NCBI GenBank assembly: GCA_026874595.1
Contig: CM049313.1
Coordinates: forward strand, 11,653,508-11,717,507
Length of the DNA stretch: 64,000 nt
From: Sipunculus nudus
Taxonomy: Eukaryota; Annelida; Sipuncula; Golfingiida; Sipunculidae
Direction: 5' to 3'
Shown in pieces: positions 23,762 to 33,817 of the stretch (the first letter of the stretch is position 1; each line of letters begins with the position of its first letter). The translations under genes were made by a program, and so were the position numbers. The notes beneath the pieces are model-generated. The model was not told the origin of the DNA. It saw only the letters and a program-made list of their open reading frames with translations, and searched no databases.

Positions 23762-26029
23762 TTATCAACAGGCATTTTTTTCCCATTTACTGAGAGAGGC
23801 TTGTGTCTTAAAAGATATATTTCAATGTATTGGTGGCACAGTGCCCCTTTACTTTTAAAAAACCCTTTGAAGAGGTTGGAACATATTTGTCAGCTGAACC
23901 GGACAGATAAATTATTAGGATGTCATCAAAAACTAGAAAGTAGTCGATTACCACTGATTCCGCCAGGATTTTCATCAAACTGTGCTCTCTTTTTCATAGA
24001 AAATGTGTTTCACGTATACCAACTCCATGGTTGTATTTCAGGTCAGCTTTCGAACGAGTGCGCCGATAAAAATGACCATTGGCCTTGGTTGGGATGGAGA
24101 AATCTCATGGTGGTGATCAGGAGCGTCTTCAAAATTTAAAGGATTGTTTCTTGTGTATTACTCTATTTCTCTACAAAATTGTACTGAAGATGCTGACATA
24201 GAAAGAGCAAACCAATAACAAACCAGGGAAGTAAAACATAAAAATATACATCCAAGGTCTTTGAATGTTAGCAGCCACATATACAAGTCCACAGTTCGAT
24301 AACCTTTGATAAATATGTAAAGACTGCATGAAAGTCATGAAAAAAAGGGGGGGGGGTTCAAGATTGACCCAACTGTATGTAATGCTTTTCGACCCCGTTA
24401 TAATCATATACATGTATAAATATTTTTGATAGATCAGTTATTTTTCCATGTGACAGCTTTGTCCGCTAGTATCTACACCCTTCATAATACACATTACAAA
24501 AATCTTACATAATCTTTCATCATGCAAGTCCCTTTAAAATTATATGCAAATACATACGACTGTTACATTTGCGATCGAACAAAATTAAATTTTCGTAAAG
24601 GTGCCATTCTGATGTAATTGGACTCAAATTATGCTCATTTAATCTTCCTTCAACTAAATCAAATCTCGTTTAATTTGTAAATATCGAGCCTCGTCGTGAA
24701 ACAAGTGTGAAATTCAAAAGTTTGGATAACGGCAGTTTCGCTCTTTTTGTTTCATTATGAAGGTCATACATAGGTAACTAAAAAGGATATTATTCTCATA
24801 ATGTATAATATATAATGTCTGTTTTCCAGAACTTTTGAACATTATCATCTATACTGAAGTATTTACTTAGTTTAATTTATTACCTTCGATCAGCAGAATG
24901 CGTTGGAACATACAGGTTTTTTTTTTAAATGGGAGAACAGCTATATTAAAAATATTGGTCATGATGTCTAAAACAATACCAACAATGAATTCTCTGGGTC
25001 ATAATACTACAGAATTCATGTACTGGATGACCCTCTATGTCAAATGTTAAGGTAATAATGGTATTTTAGCCACTTTCGTATTATTTTGGCCGTCATTTTG
25101 TTTTATGCAAATTAGCAAATTAGGCTGACAGCGGGCCAACCAACATAATTTTCACATTGTTTATGTGGGCAAACAAAATCCACAAAGAAAAAAACTTAAG
25201 ACCATAAACAAGGTTTTCAGAAAAAAATTGACCTGCCGGGCTATTTGTGTGTATATGCTCCAATCCGCTCGGCAATAAAATGCGTCTTGGAGAAATGCTT
25301 GTTTCGAAGTTATGCTCGGCTACCACCGATTATTACCGAAAATCATCCCCGACACCCACTGTTCACTCTGAAGCTTTTGCAAGATCAAGCATGGGTTTTG
25401 TTTGGTGAGAGCTATGAAGGGACTATATACTGGGGTACGGAACCCTATCCCCCCCCCCCCCCCCCCCAGGATCCCCGCTTAAAATCGCCTCCTTTCTTCC
25501 CTGAATATTTTAATTATTTAAACTCCAAACGAAATATAAATTTTGGTAATATTCCCCACGCCAATTAAAAAAAAAACAAAAAAACAATTTAACGTACTTT
25601 TGTTGGATATCATTTATGACGGTTCAATGAGGCAATTGAATGACACGTGACTAAAATGTGTCGGGGGACAAAATAAACAAAAAAATAACAGTTAACATTA
25701 CTTGGGTCTTTATTAAACAATCAATTCATTTTTTATAATATTTTATAATAGGATGAAAATGAAACTGAATACATCAATACTTATGTAATTTCAAAGAACA
25801 CTGTAACGTGTTTAACACAATATATACTTCATGCATGGAGTATAATATAAATTCAATTATTGATTAATGACAATGAGCTGTCTTTGTACGAGATTCTGAG
25901 CAAATTCTCTTTGCGTAAATCACAGACTTCAGAGTAGTATACATGTGAGCTCACAACCAGAACATCTCCATGGACATGGGTCATAAAGCTTATGCTTTGA
26001 TTGTCATGATTCTTAACATGCATATTGAT
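23762..26029. other. Intergenic, no gene recognised
   Basis: AT-rich with a 19-20 base C run near 25448-25467. Scattered short frames lack homology. Confidence 0.45.
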
Positions 26030-26250
26030 TTTTTGTTTGCATTTGTATTTTTGAGACCTTCAGATAAGTCTTGGCATTGACAAAGCACAAGCCGTAGCCA
26101 TTATTTAGACCTCTAATTGTATATCTTAGGGGGGCTGGGTCTTTGGCAATTTTTCTACGAAAGCTGAAATTATGTCATGGTGACCTATATTCTGTGAACT
26201 ACGGGCCAAAAACACACTATCATACAGTCAGACAGGAATAATCTGTTGCA
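26030..26250 (-). repeat. Reversed fragment of the 20.5-kb satellite family
   Basis: Blocks TTTTTGAGACCTT, CAAAGCACAAGCCGTAGCC, and GTGACCTATATTCTGTGAAC correspond in order to the reverse complement of the unit at 20.5-22.0 kb. It lies 12 bp from the left end of the LTR retrotransposon, so the element sits next to satellite-derived DNA. Confidence 0.5.
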
Positions 26251-26261
26251 GTTTGACATGG

Positions 26262-26914
26262 TGTTACGGAACCTAATAAAACAGATCACGTAATCGTGAT
26301 CAGCACAAATTTTGTTACGGAGATAGAAAAAAAATCAGATTCTGTAACACTAGGCAGCGTGAAATGTCTACGGGAATGAATAAAGAAGTCAATCGTTTTT
26401 AGTTAACAAATAACCACAATTTATTCTTAGAACAATCCTAACATTACAATACACTAAATCAATACAATTACACAGTATAACACTAAAATTGTACAGTACG
26501 AGAGACAGTTTGGACAAACTGGAGACAATCCGTATTAAATCTGCCTTAAGTCCGTTAAATATCTGACACCACTGCAATTATCGGTAAGGTCCCAGATTGA
26601 CGAGAAAGTAACACTCTTGGTGCTCGCTGGTATATTCCTTTCTGCCGGATCTAAACACTGCTCCTATTTATAGCTTCATACCCGAAAATTCTAGAGATGG
26701 AAAATTCCAAAGAACAATACGCAAATGAACAGATCCGAAACGTCTAGAACAAACAAAAAAGAATGCTGTGCCTCTACGCTTCAGACCCCTCACGTGAGCC
26801 AGCGGCCAACAAGCGAGGTTCCCATAGCAACGAACTATGCCTGCGCTACACATATCAGAATGTCAACAGATACATGTAACACTCCTACGCACAATAAAAA
26901 GAGCACCTGTAACA
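26262..26914 (-). repeat. 3' LTR (653 bp)
   Basis: In element sense it starts TGTTACAGGTGC and ends CCGTAACA. A TATA box CTATAAATAG sits at 26664-26673 and an AATAAA at 26420-26425, giving a U3-R-U5 layout with R of roughly 200-240 bp (inferred). This is the fuller of the two LTRs: it keeps about 185 bp that the 5' LTR has lost. Confidence 0.85.
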
Positions 26915-26925
26915 CTCCCCCTCCT
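26915..26925 (-). other. Polypurine tract
   Basis: AGGAGGGGGAG on the - strand lies directly before the 3' LTR, the expected position of the plus-strand primer for reverse transcription. Confidence 0.75.
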
Positions 26926-27088
26926 GTAAGAAAAAAGACATTTTTCTAGGAAAACTTTCTTTTTGCGATCACAATCACTAAAATTTTACAACATCTCAAA
27001 AATAATCTTATTTACAACATTACATAAACATCTCGATAAGCAATCAGCAAGTACATTTTCTTTCCGTTTAATGTGTGTGATTTCAAGA

Positions 27089-27454
27089 TTATAATCCTTT
27101 AAAAACAAACTCCATTTCAACAATCTTTGATTTTTTACACTCTAACTTGTTCATGAACGTGAGGAGATTGTGATCACTGAAGACAATGATAGGCTTTACT
27201 GAAGAAGTAACACAAACTTCAAACTGGTGCAATGCGAAAATCAAAGCCAAACATTCTTTTTCAATAGAGGAGTAGTTTGTCTGGTTTGCATTAAACTTTC
27301 TTGTAAAATAACAAATTGGATGATCTATGCCATCACTGCCTTCTTGTAACAACACAGCACCAGCAGCAGTATCACTAGCATCCACAGCTAACCTAAAGAG
27401 GACAGAAAAGTCTGGAGCTGTCAAAACTGGTGAACTTTGCAGAATTGCTTTCAA
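27089..27454 (-). pseudogene. Retrotransposon RNase H domain
   Basis: A 121-codon open stretch carries the catalytic landmarks of a gypsy RNase H: LAVDASDTAAGAVLLQ (first Asp), IEKECLALIFALHQFE (Glu) and FSDHNLLTFM (second Asp). A stop codon at about 27455-27457 separates it from the reverse transcriptase palm/connection region. A frame change near 27115 cuts it off before the expected ADCLSR-type end, which continues in another frame. Confidence 0.85.
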
Positions 27455-27457
27455 ATT

Positions 27458-28256
27458 CTAAAATGCATTTTCACACTGAACATTCCATACAAACTTTTGT
27501 TTCTTCTTTAACAAATTAGTTAAAGGTTCAGCTACATCAGAACAATTTGGACAAAACTTCCTGTAGTATCCAACCATACCAAAAAAATGCATCATTTGCT
27601 TTTTGTTTTTTGGTCTAGGAAATGCAGGAATAGCACCTATTTTAGCATCAACAGGTTTTACTTGACCCTGTCCTACAATATGACCCCAAAATGTTACTTG
27701 TGCATGACAAAACTCAGACTTTACTGAGTTGATGATCAGACGTGCTTCGCTGATTCTTTCAAAAAGGTCGCAAAAAAATTTGCAGATATTTCTCCCAGGC
27801 GTCGCTGTACACGACGAGATCATCAATATATGCGTCGCAGCCCTGAATGTCCTTGACAACCATATGGATGAGGCGCTGGAACGTGCCTAGCGAGTTCTTC
27901 ATGTCAAACGGCATAACTTTATACTGGTACAGTCCTTGCGGCTTCACAAATGCGGATACTTCGTTCCCTCGTTCAGTCAGCGGAACTTGCCAGAATCCTT
28001 TTAACAAGTCAAACTTGGAAATATATCTGGAGCTACCGACTTATCAATACAATCATCGATCCACGGAATCAGGAACGTGTCAGTCTTGGTGACAGAGTTC
28101 AGTTTTCGATAATTTGTGCACATACGGTAACTTCCATCAGGTTTGGGCACAAGAATACATGATGAACTCCAGTTTCTGTTACTAGGTTCAATAAAATCAT
28201 TGTCCAGCAAATATTGAACCTCATCTTGTAGATACTTTTGCGTTTCTGGATTTAGT
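27458..28256 (-). pseudogene. Retrotransposon reverse transcriptase, frameshifted
   Basis: Three overlapping open pieces together cover the reverse transcriptase: 28210-28001 (SSCILVPKPDGSYRMCTNYR, fingers), 28007-27759 (FWQVPLTERG and the catalytic YIDD at 27819-27830), and 27859-27458 (FWGHIVGQGQVKPVDAK, GMVGYYRKFCPN, connection). The pieces lie in different frames, so at least two indels interrupt the domain. YIDD is the usual gypsy-type variant of the YxDD box. This domain lies downstream of integrase in transcription order. Confidence 0.85.
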
Positions 28257-28575
28257 CGATAAGGATGCTGCTTGGCTGCGCTTGCCTCCCCAACATCGAC
28301 ATCATGTTAGTTCGCGTTGGAATGTCACTAAACAAATGTTCATAATTCTGCAGCAGGTTCTTGAGGTTTTGTTGTTGTGCGGTAAGGTGTGACAGTTTGG
28401 CATCCAGGTTGCTAAGCACGTCTGAGTTTTTTTAGTGGCAATGTTCCACATTGAAGGTCTAAATCACACTCACAATCAGTATCTACTTTAACTGGGTCAG
28501 GGTAAAATTTTACACAATTAATAGCAGTAACATTATGTACAACATCTGATGTCCTATTTCTGTCATAATATGGTT

Positions 28576-29402
28576 TCAACATGTTAACAATACACAGCTA
28601 TTTTTCTTACGCCTATCTGGTGTTAACAGTATATAATTTAAATCACTGACTTTAATGTCAACAATGTAAGAACCAAAATACCCATCTTGCAGAGGTGTGC
28701 CAGGGATGGGTAGTAAGGCAAGGACCTTTTCACCAGGCTCAAACGTCCTACATAGAGTGTGCTTGTCATAATTTGGTTTTATTTTACTTCGTACATATTT
28801 TAGCTTAGACTTTGCAATCTCACAAGCATTGTATAGTTTAGTGCGTAAGTCTGAGACATACTGCAATGAACTAAGAGAATCAGGATTTTCACACAAGAGT
28901 TTTTCTTTAAGCAGTTTCAATGGATGTTCATTTCGAGGTCCATGTCCGAAAACTAGTTCAAAGGGACTGAAACCCCAAGAACTCTTGAAAGGATTCTCTG
29001 ACAGCTAAACAACAATAGGTGGATTCCTTCATCCCAGTCCTTCCGTGTGTCATAACAATAGGTCCTAATCTTGTTTTTTAATGTCTGGTGAAAACGCTCG
29101 AGGGCGCCCTGACTTTCAGGATGGTATGGCGAAGAGCTGTACTGTTTTATACCTAGCTCAAGCATAACTTGCTGGAATAAGCCAGACATACAATTAGAGC
29201 CTTGGTCAGACTGGACGGATTTTGGTAATCCAAACATTGTAAAAAACTTGGTAAGAGCCTTGACAACACATTTGGTATTAATTTTGCGCAATGGTATTGC
29301 CTCAGGAAACCTTGTCGACGCGCAAATAATTGTCAGCAAGTATTCATGTCCAGATTTTCTTTTGGGCAGTGGTCCAACAGAATAAACAATTATCCTACTC
29401 AA
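28576..29402 (-). pseudogene. Retrotransposon integrase core and C-terminus, frameshifted
   Basis: 29402-28953 holds the integrase core. VGPLPKRKSGHEYLLTI lies where the first catalytic Asp is expected, but the sequence reads IIVYSVGPLP, with Tyr in the usual Asp place. VQSDQGSNC carries the second Asp, and SSPYHPESQGALERFHQ carries the Glu. The frame breaks at about 28985-29010. 28920-28576 continues in another frame with the C-terminal region (KLYNACEIAKSKLK, FEPGEKVLALLPIPGTPLQ), typical of gypsy integrase tails. With Asp lost and the frame broken, it cannot be active. Confidence 0.85.
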
Positions 29403-29427
29403 TGGTTCGGCGAAAGCAGCAATAGGC

Positions 29428-29700
29428 CTATAAGTGGGGCTTTAGGAGGATTCTGATTGGGCTTGCCCGCCATCTGGCGTGTATGGCATGATTTACAGTA
29501 TTGTACAACATCTGTCCTGAGGTTAAGCCAATAGAAGTGTTTACAACTTTCTGATAAGTTTTATTTTTACCTAAATGGCCAGACAAATGTGCCATGCTTA
29601 GAATTTCAATGCGATATCTTTTGGGCACTACTATTTGATGTTTGATGGCCCACTCATCATCAGGCCATACATCTGGTGGTCGCAATTCACGCATAAGCAC
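29428..29700 (-). pseudogene. Retrotransposon integrase zinc-binding domain, frameshifted
   Basis: HLSGHLGKNKTYQKV supplies the two histidines of the HHCC finger. After a frame change near 29545 the other frame gives FYWLNLRTDVVQYCKSCHTR with the CxxC pair. The finger is thus split by a single indel. It lies immediately upstream of the integrase core. Confidence 0.8.
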
Positions 29701-29815
29701 TCCATTTTTAACATAGAAAAAAACTGGGTTTCGGACAGTCCTTCTTTAGAAATTGCCATCGGAAACAAACATGAAATATCAGGGTCCTTATGCTGTTCCG
29801 CGATTAGTCCTGACC

Positions 29816-30269
29816 TTAAAAATGCTGCATCCTGTACGAGCGAATCGTTACACGAATACTAGTAACTCCCAGAGTGTTATTATCTTGACCATTATCCTCA
29901 TGTGTGTTTTTCTTGGCCATAAATCTAGTTTTAGCACTTGGATGATACAAATCAGGAATGTCCTGATCTTCAGGATTAGTGTCCTGATCAAGTGACGGCT
30001 TTTCTGTCACTGTTGGTACAGGTTGTACTTTTTTACCTGCAACATCATTGCGTAGAAGCAACTGAAGTCCCTTAAAGGTAGTTCTTATGCCAACAATGAT
30101 ATACCCAGATATCAAATCTGCCTTTAAATTGTACACTGTGAAGCGGAACTGAAGTGTGCCTGTCTGAAAACACGCCATTAACAAGTGCATGTGCATCGAT
30201 AAAAGACCTATCAGAAAATGGCAAGGTGTTTGCTAACATGAGAGGTTTGCCTGTACCAGTGTCCCTCAA
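29816..30269 (-). pseudogene. Retrotransposon aspartic protease region, frameshifted
   Basis: RDTGTGKPLMLANTLPFSD has the DTG active-site triad followed by hydrophobic sequence, and VPLHSVQFKG fits the flap/strand region of retropepsins. The second open piece (30196-29816) continues in another frame with DVAGKKVQPVP and an acidic linker. The region sits between gag and integrase as expected. Confidence 0.7.
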
Positions 30270-30765
30270 AATTCTAATAAAGGTAGAATCTGAAAAATCA
30301 CTTGATAGTGATATAAAACCATCATGTATGAATGACTCAAATAACTCTTTTTCAGAGTCACTAAAGGAATCTACATCCTTATTACAATCAATTTCCTCAT
30401 GGGAGTCAACAGAGGATTTTTTCTCAGCAGAAACAAACTTCTGTTTGTCATAAGAGGACCTGGCCTCAATTGAAGTACTCGGGCAAGAGTCATAAAAGTC
30501 ATATTTAGAGGATACTCCTCGGCTAGGTCTTGAAAAGACCTAGCCTTATGAAATTCCTCGCAGGAATCAAATGAGGTTTTTTACCCCGCAAGCTACAGTT
30601 TCTTTTTTGGAATCAGACGGTACGTTGGCCTACATAGCATCGAACTCCGTTTTAGAGTCAATAAAGGAGTTGTACCTCTTATCTACACGAAAAGAGCTTT
30701 ACTATGCTATACATAGGTTTTGAAACAAAACCAGAAGGTTTGCTCTTCAGTTTATTTGCAAGTTT

Positions 30766-31777
30766 CCAGAAGTCAGATATTAGATGACTTTCCTTTTTGT
30801 AGTAATTACAGATTTTCTTTGAAAATTACTGGTCTTTGTTGGACTCAGACACAGTATACGTGGACTGAGGTGTAGCAATGGACTTTGTTGAACTATCGGG
30901 TCTACTAGTACTGGGTGACTGCGTCTTAAACTAATCATCAGCTAATTGAGCAGCAATGTCAAGTGTTTCAGGACTTCTTTCATCCAGAAAAGTATAAACA
31001 TCTGCGTTAATGCAGCGCTTAAATTCTTCAAGCAAAATCAAGTGGCGCAAATTGTCATGATCTTTCTGTACATTTTTAGAACTACACCAGCGATCAAACA
31101 ATTGCTCTTTAGTCCTAGTAAATTCAATATAGGTCTGTTCTTTGCGCTTTTCCCAATTTCTGAATTTCTTGCGGTAAGCCTCTTGAACTAACTCATAACC
31201 TTTTAGGATTAACCGTTTAACCAAGCCATAGTCATCAGCAGCTTCTACTGAAAGCTCTGTATAAATTTTTCTGGCCTTGCCAGTCAATACACTTTGTAAT
31301 AGCATAGCCCAATTTTCCTTAGGCCATTTTAAATTTCAGCTACCTTTTCAAAGTGTAAGAAATATTCATCAACCCCTTTTCTTGAAAAGGTGGAATAATT
31401 ATAAGTCTCATGTGTTTAGTAACATCAAAACTGTGAGTTTGGGCAGCATGTAGACTATGTTCTAGTTAAAGTCCTCCTAGCTCCAGTCGTTTGAACTCTT
31501 TTTTTTTCTCTTTCTAGTCTTTCTTTTTCTATTTCTTTTCTTTCTCTTCTAATGCTAGCTTATGTCGCATTTCTAACTTTTTTAATTCTAACTGCAGAGC
31601 AAGGCTGTCATTTTTTTATGTTTCCACTTCACTAACTTTAATTAAACCTAGATCTTGCATGATTTTAGCAATGATATCCTAAGTGTTTTCCCAAACGCAT
31701 CAACTGATCTTTCGTCAAATGTTCAAGTTGATCAGGGTCTGGTCTTTAACAAATGCATCAGGTTTTATATCTGCCAT
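30766..31777 (-). pseudogene. Retrotransposon gag with SCAN-like capsid, degraded
   Basis: The likely start is ATG at 31777 (MADIKPDAFVKDQ). 31640-31480 encodes a Lys/Glu-rich coiled-coil stretch (LQLELKKLEMRHKLALEE) interrupted by stops. 31305-30931 is an open capsid piece (LLQSVLTGKARKIYTELSVE, YELVQEAYRKKFRNW, FDRWCSSKNV, LILLEEFKRCIN), a pattern characteristic of SCAN-related gag proteins. At 30766-30813 the zinc knuckle ICNYYKKESHLISDFWKL has Tyr and Phe where the second and last Cys of CCHC should be. Confidence 0.75.
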
Positions 31778-31897
31778 GTTAATATGTTAAAACAATAATA
31801 AAAAAAAAAACACTGAGATAAATCTTGTAAAGAATGTATTGTACACAATGTGTCTAGGTCAAGGCCTTATAAATTTTCAAAACTATTCAGCATGTTT

Positions 31898-31908
31898 GAC
31901 GAGCCCCC
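31898..31908 (-). other. Candidate primer binding site
   Basis: Seven bases inside the 5' LTR boundary the - strand reads GGGGGCTCGTC, identical to the first part of the tRNA-Pro primer site known from several retroviruses, then diverges (AAACATG). The match is only 11 bases and offset from the LTR end, so the tRNA identity is tentative. Confidence 0.35.
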
Positions 31909-31915
31909 TAATTTA

Positions 31916-32382
31916 TGTTACGGAACCTAATAACAACAGATCACGTAATCGTGAAGAGCACAAATTTTGTGACGGAGATAAAAAAAAATCAGCGTGAAAT
32001 GTCTAGGGAAATGAATAAAGAAATGTCCAGGGGAATGAATAAAGAAGTCAGTGTTTTTTTTTTATTAACAAATAACTCTTAGTGCTCGCTGGTTTTTTCC
32101 TGTCTGCTAGCTCTAAACACATCCCCTAATTTATAGCTTCTCATCCAAAAAAAAAAAAAAGAAATGGAAAATTCCAAAGAACAATACACACGCACATGAA
32201 CAGACCTGAAACATCTAGAACAAAAAAGAAAGTCGTGTCTCTACGCTCCAGACCCCACACGCGAGCCAGCGCCCAAACAAGCGAGGTTCCCATAGCAACG
32301 AACTATGCCTGCGCTACACGCACAAGAATGTCAACAGACACATGTAACACTCCTGCGCACAACAAAATAGACACCTGTAACA
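31916..32382 (-). repeat. 5' LTR, internally deleted (467 bp)
   Basis: Ends match the 3' LTR (TGTTACGGAACC..CACCTGTAACA on +). The TATA motif is kept at 32128-32135. Between AACAAATAAC and TCTTAGTGCTCG it lacks about 185 bp present in the other LTR, including the AATAAA; short TAAC homology at the junction suggests a replication-slip deletion. A partial local duplication of AATGTC.AGGGGAATGAATA occurs near 32000-32040. Confidence 0.85.
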
Positions 32383-32394
32383 CTATTTGAGAAC

Positions 32395-32720
32395 TATACA
32401 CATGCAACATTTCAGGAGGATACGTCAAACAGGTCCTGAGATTCAAGCCTAGATGTCTGCAGCCTGAACGTGAATGTAGGTGGCGCCACCTGTCATAAAA
32501 TCAAGAAAGCTATCCAGGATGTATACACATGCAGAAGTTCAGGTGGATAAGTCCAACCACTGCAGAGATATGAGTGATTTTATCCCAAGGCAGATGAACC
32601 GATGGACGCTGTGCAAAAATGGTTTCAGGTGGCGCCACCATTTTTTGTGTATGTTATAAAGCTATCCAAGGGCTACATTTGGGGTCCAGAGTTCTATCGC
32701 GGAAACGAACGCGGCGGCGG
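32395..32720. repeat. Two imperfect tandem units with GGTGGCGCCACC
   Basis: TATACACATGCA starts at 32395 and 32522. GGTGGCGCCACC occurs at 32479 and 32628, and GCTATCCA at 32509 and 32661. The spacing is 127-152 bp, so the units carry indels. A (GCG)n-like stretch (CGCGGCGGCGGCGGCGG) follows at about 32708. The palindromic core is the same 12-mer as in the 20.5-kb satellite, which suggests a shared ancestry, but the rest aligns poorly. Confidence 0.55.
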
Positions 32721-33399
32721 CGGCGGAACCCGGTCGAAAACATAGTATCCGCAAAACTTTTTTTAGGCGGATACAATTATTCGGTTGCCATTTTAATGCC
32801 ATTTTAAATTTATAGGTAACTCCAACTGACAATTTTTTTTCACTATATATTTCCTAATATCGGTGGGTATAGGAACCAAAATATCAGCAATGGACGCCAT
32901 CTTGGATTTTATAGTCACATAACTACTCAGCGATATTCTAGTTGGTTCCATTAAGTTTCTCGACCCCAAAACCCTATCAGAAGTTTCCGAAGTCCAAATC
33001 TAGGACAAAAACATATAGTTTTGGGGTCGTGAAAACTATCTTAGATGCCATTATGAAAATTTCTTAGATTTTTTGTATGATATTTCTGATGACAAAACTA
33101 CCAAAACTAATGAAACGCTTATTTAGTGTTTTTTTTAGGTATAAACCGTACAGTATATTAACCCGACCATTAAATTTAAGTGCTTTAGATGGTTATAGAA
33201 AATGTACTCGAGAAGCTTTCGAAAATTGGTCTCTAGATACGTTTTAATACTACAATTTTACTCCACAAACATCCTACACTAGTTTTACCCCTCTAACCGA
33301 TTCCACTCACAGTGTAAAAACCTTCCGTGTACCACATAGGCTACGAAAACCTCTTTCCATGCGTCTTTCAGAAAATAGCTTCTGGTTTCTATCTCTCTC

Positions 33400-33402
<3 letters not shown>

Positions 33403-33446
<44 letters not shown>
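33403..33446. repeat. (AT)n microsatellite
   Basis: Alternating AT, preceded by a short CT run. Confidence 0.95.
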
Positions 33447-33448
<2 letters not shown>

Positions 33449-33699
33449 TTAAGATGATATATTGATCCTTAAGCATTACCGGTGTTAAATGAGGCTGTGT
33501 TTCCTCAGACGATATCCACAGATATTTTAACATTAACAATTTAAAAAAAGGCCAGGCCTGATCCTGGCGTCTTGGCATCACATATGAGAGCCTTAAGGAC
33601 CGCAATTTTTGTAGCTTGGATTTAATAAAAAAAAGTCCATCGATATGTGATTTAAATAATGTGGTAGATATAATTATGACAAAGGCAAATTAGGCATAA

Positions 33700-33700
<1 letters not shown>

Positions 33701-33750
<50 letters not shown>

Positions 33751-33759
33751 CACACACAA

Positions 33760-33812
<53 letters not shown>
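33701..33812. repeat. (TA)n(CA)n(TA)n compound microsatellite
   Basis: TA repeats to 33748, a CA-rich segment to about 33778, then TA repeats again to 33812. Confidence 0.95.

Positions 33813-33817
<5 letters not shown>

Larger units (their letters stand above)
26262..32382 (-). mobile_element. Decayed Gmr1-like Ty3/gypsy LTR retrotransposon
   Basis: Two direct LTRs (26262-26914 and 31916-32382) both run TGTTACGG..GTAACA, enclosing a 5-kb interior read on the - strand. Order 5' to 3': LTR, primer-site region, gag, protease, integrase, reverse transcriptase, RNase H, polypurine tract, LTR. Integrase lying before reverse transcriptase is the Ty1/copia order, yet the RT, integrase and gag resemble Ty3/gypsy; this combination is known from Gmr1-like elements, whose capsid is related to the SCAN domain. 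The LTRs differ at only a few percent of positions near their ends, but pol has several frameshifts and stops and an altered integrase aspartate, so the copy is not autonomous. No matching target duplication is seen (CATGG left, CTATT right). Confidence 0.88.

Noticed and set aside
23672-24139. Open frame of 155 codons on the + strand
   Set aside because: Low-complexity composition, no recognisable domain and no strong start context; it overlaps the more protein-like exon segment on the other strand.
26262-32382. Endogenous retrovirus with envelope gene
   Set aside because: RNase H is followed within about 200 bp by the polypurine tract and 3' LTR, leaving no room for an env gene.
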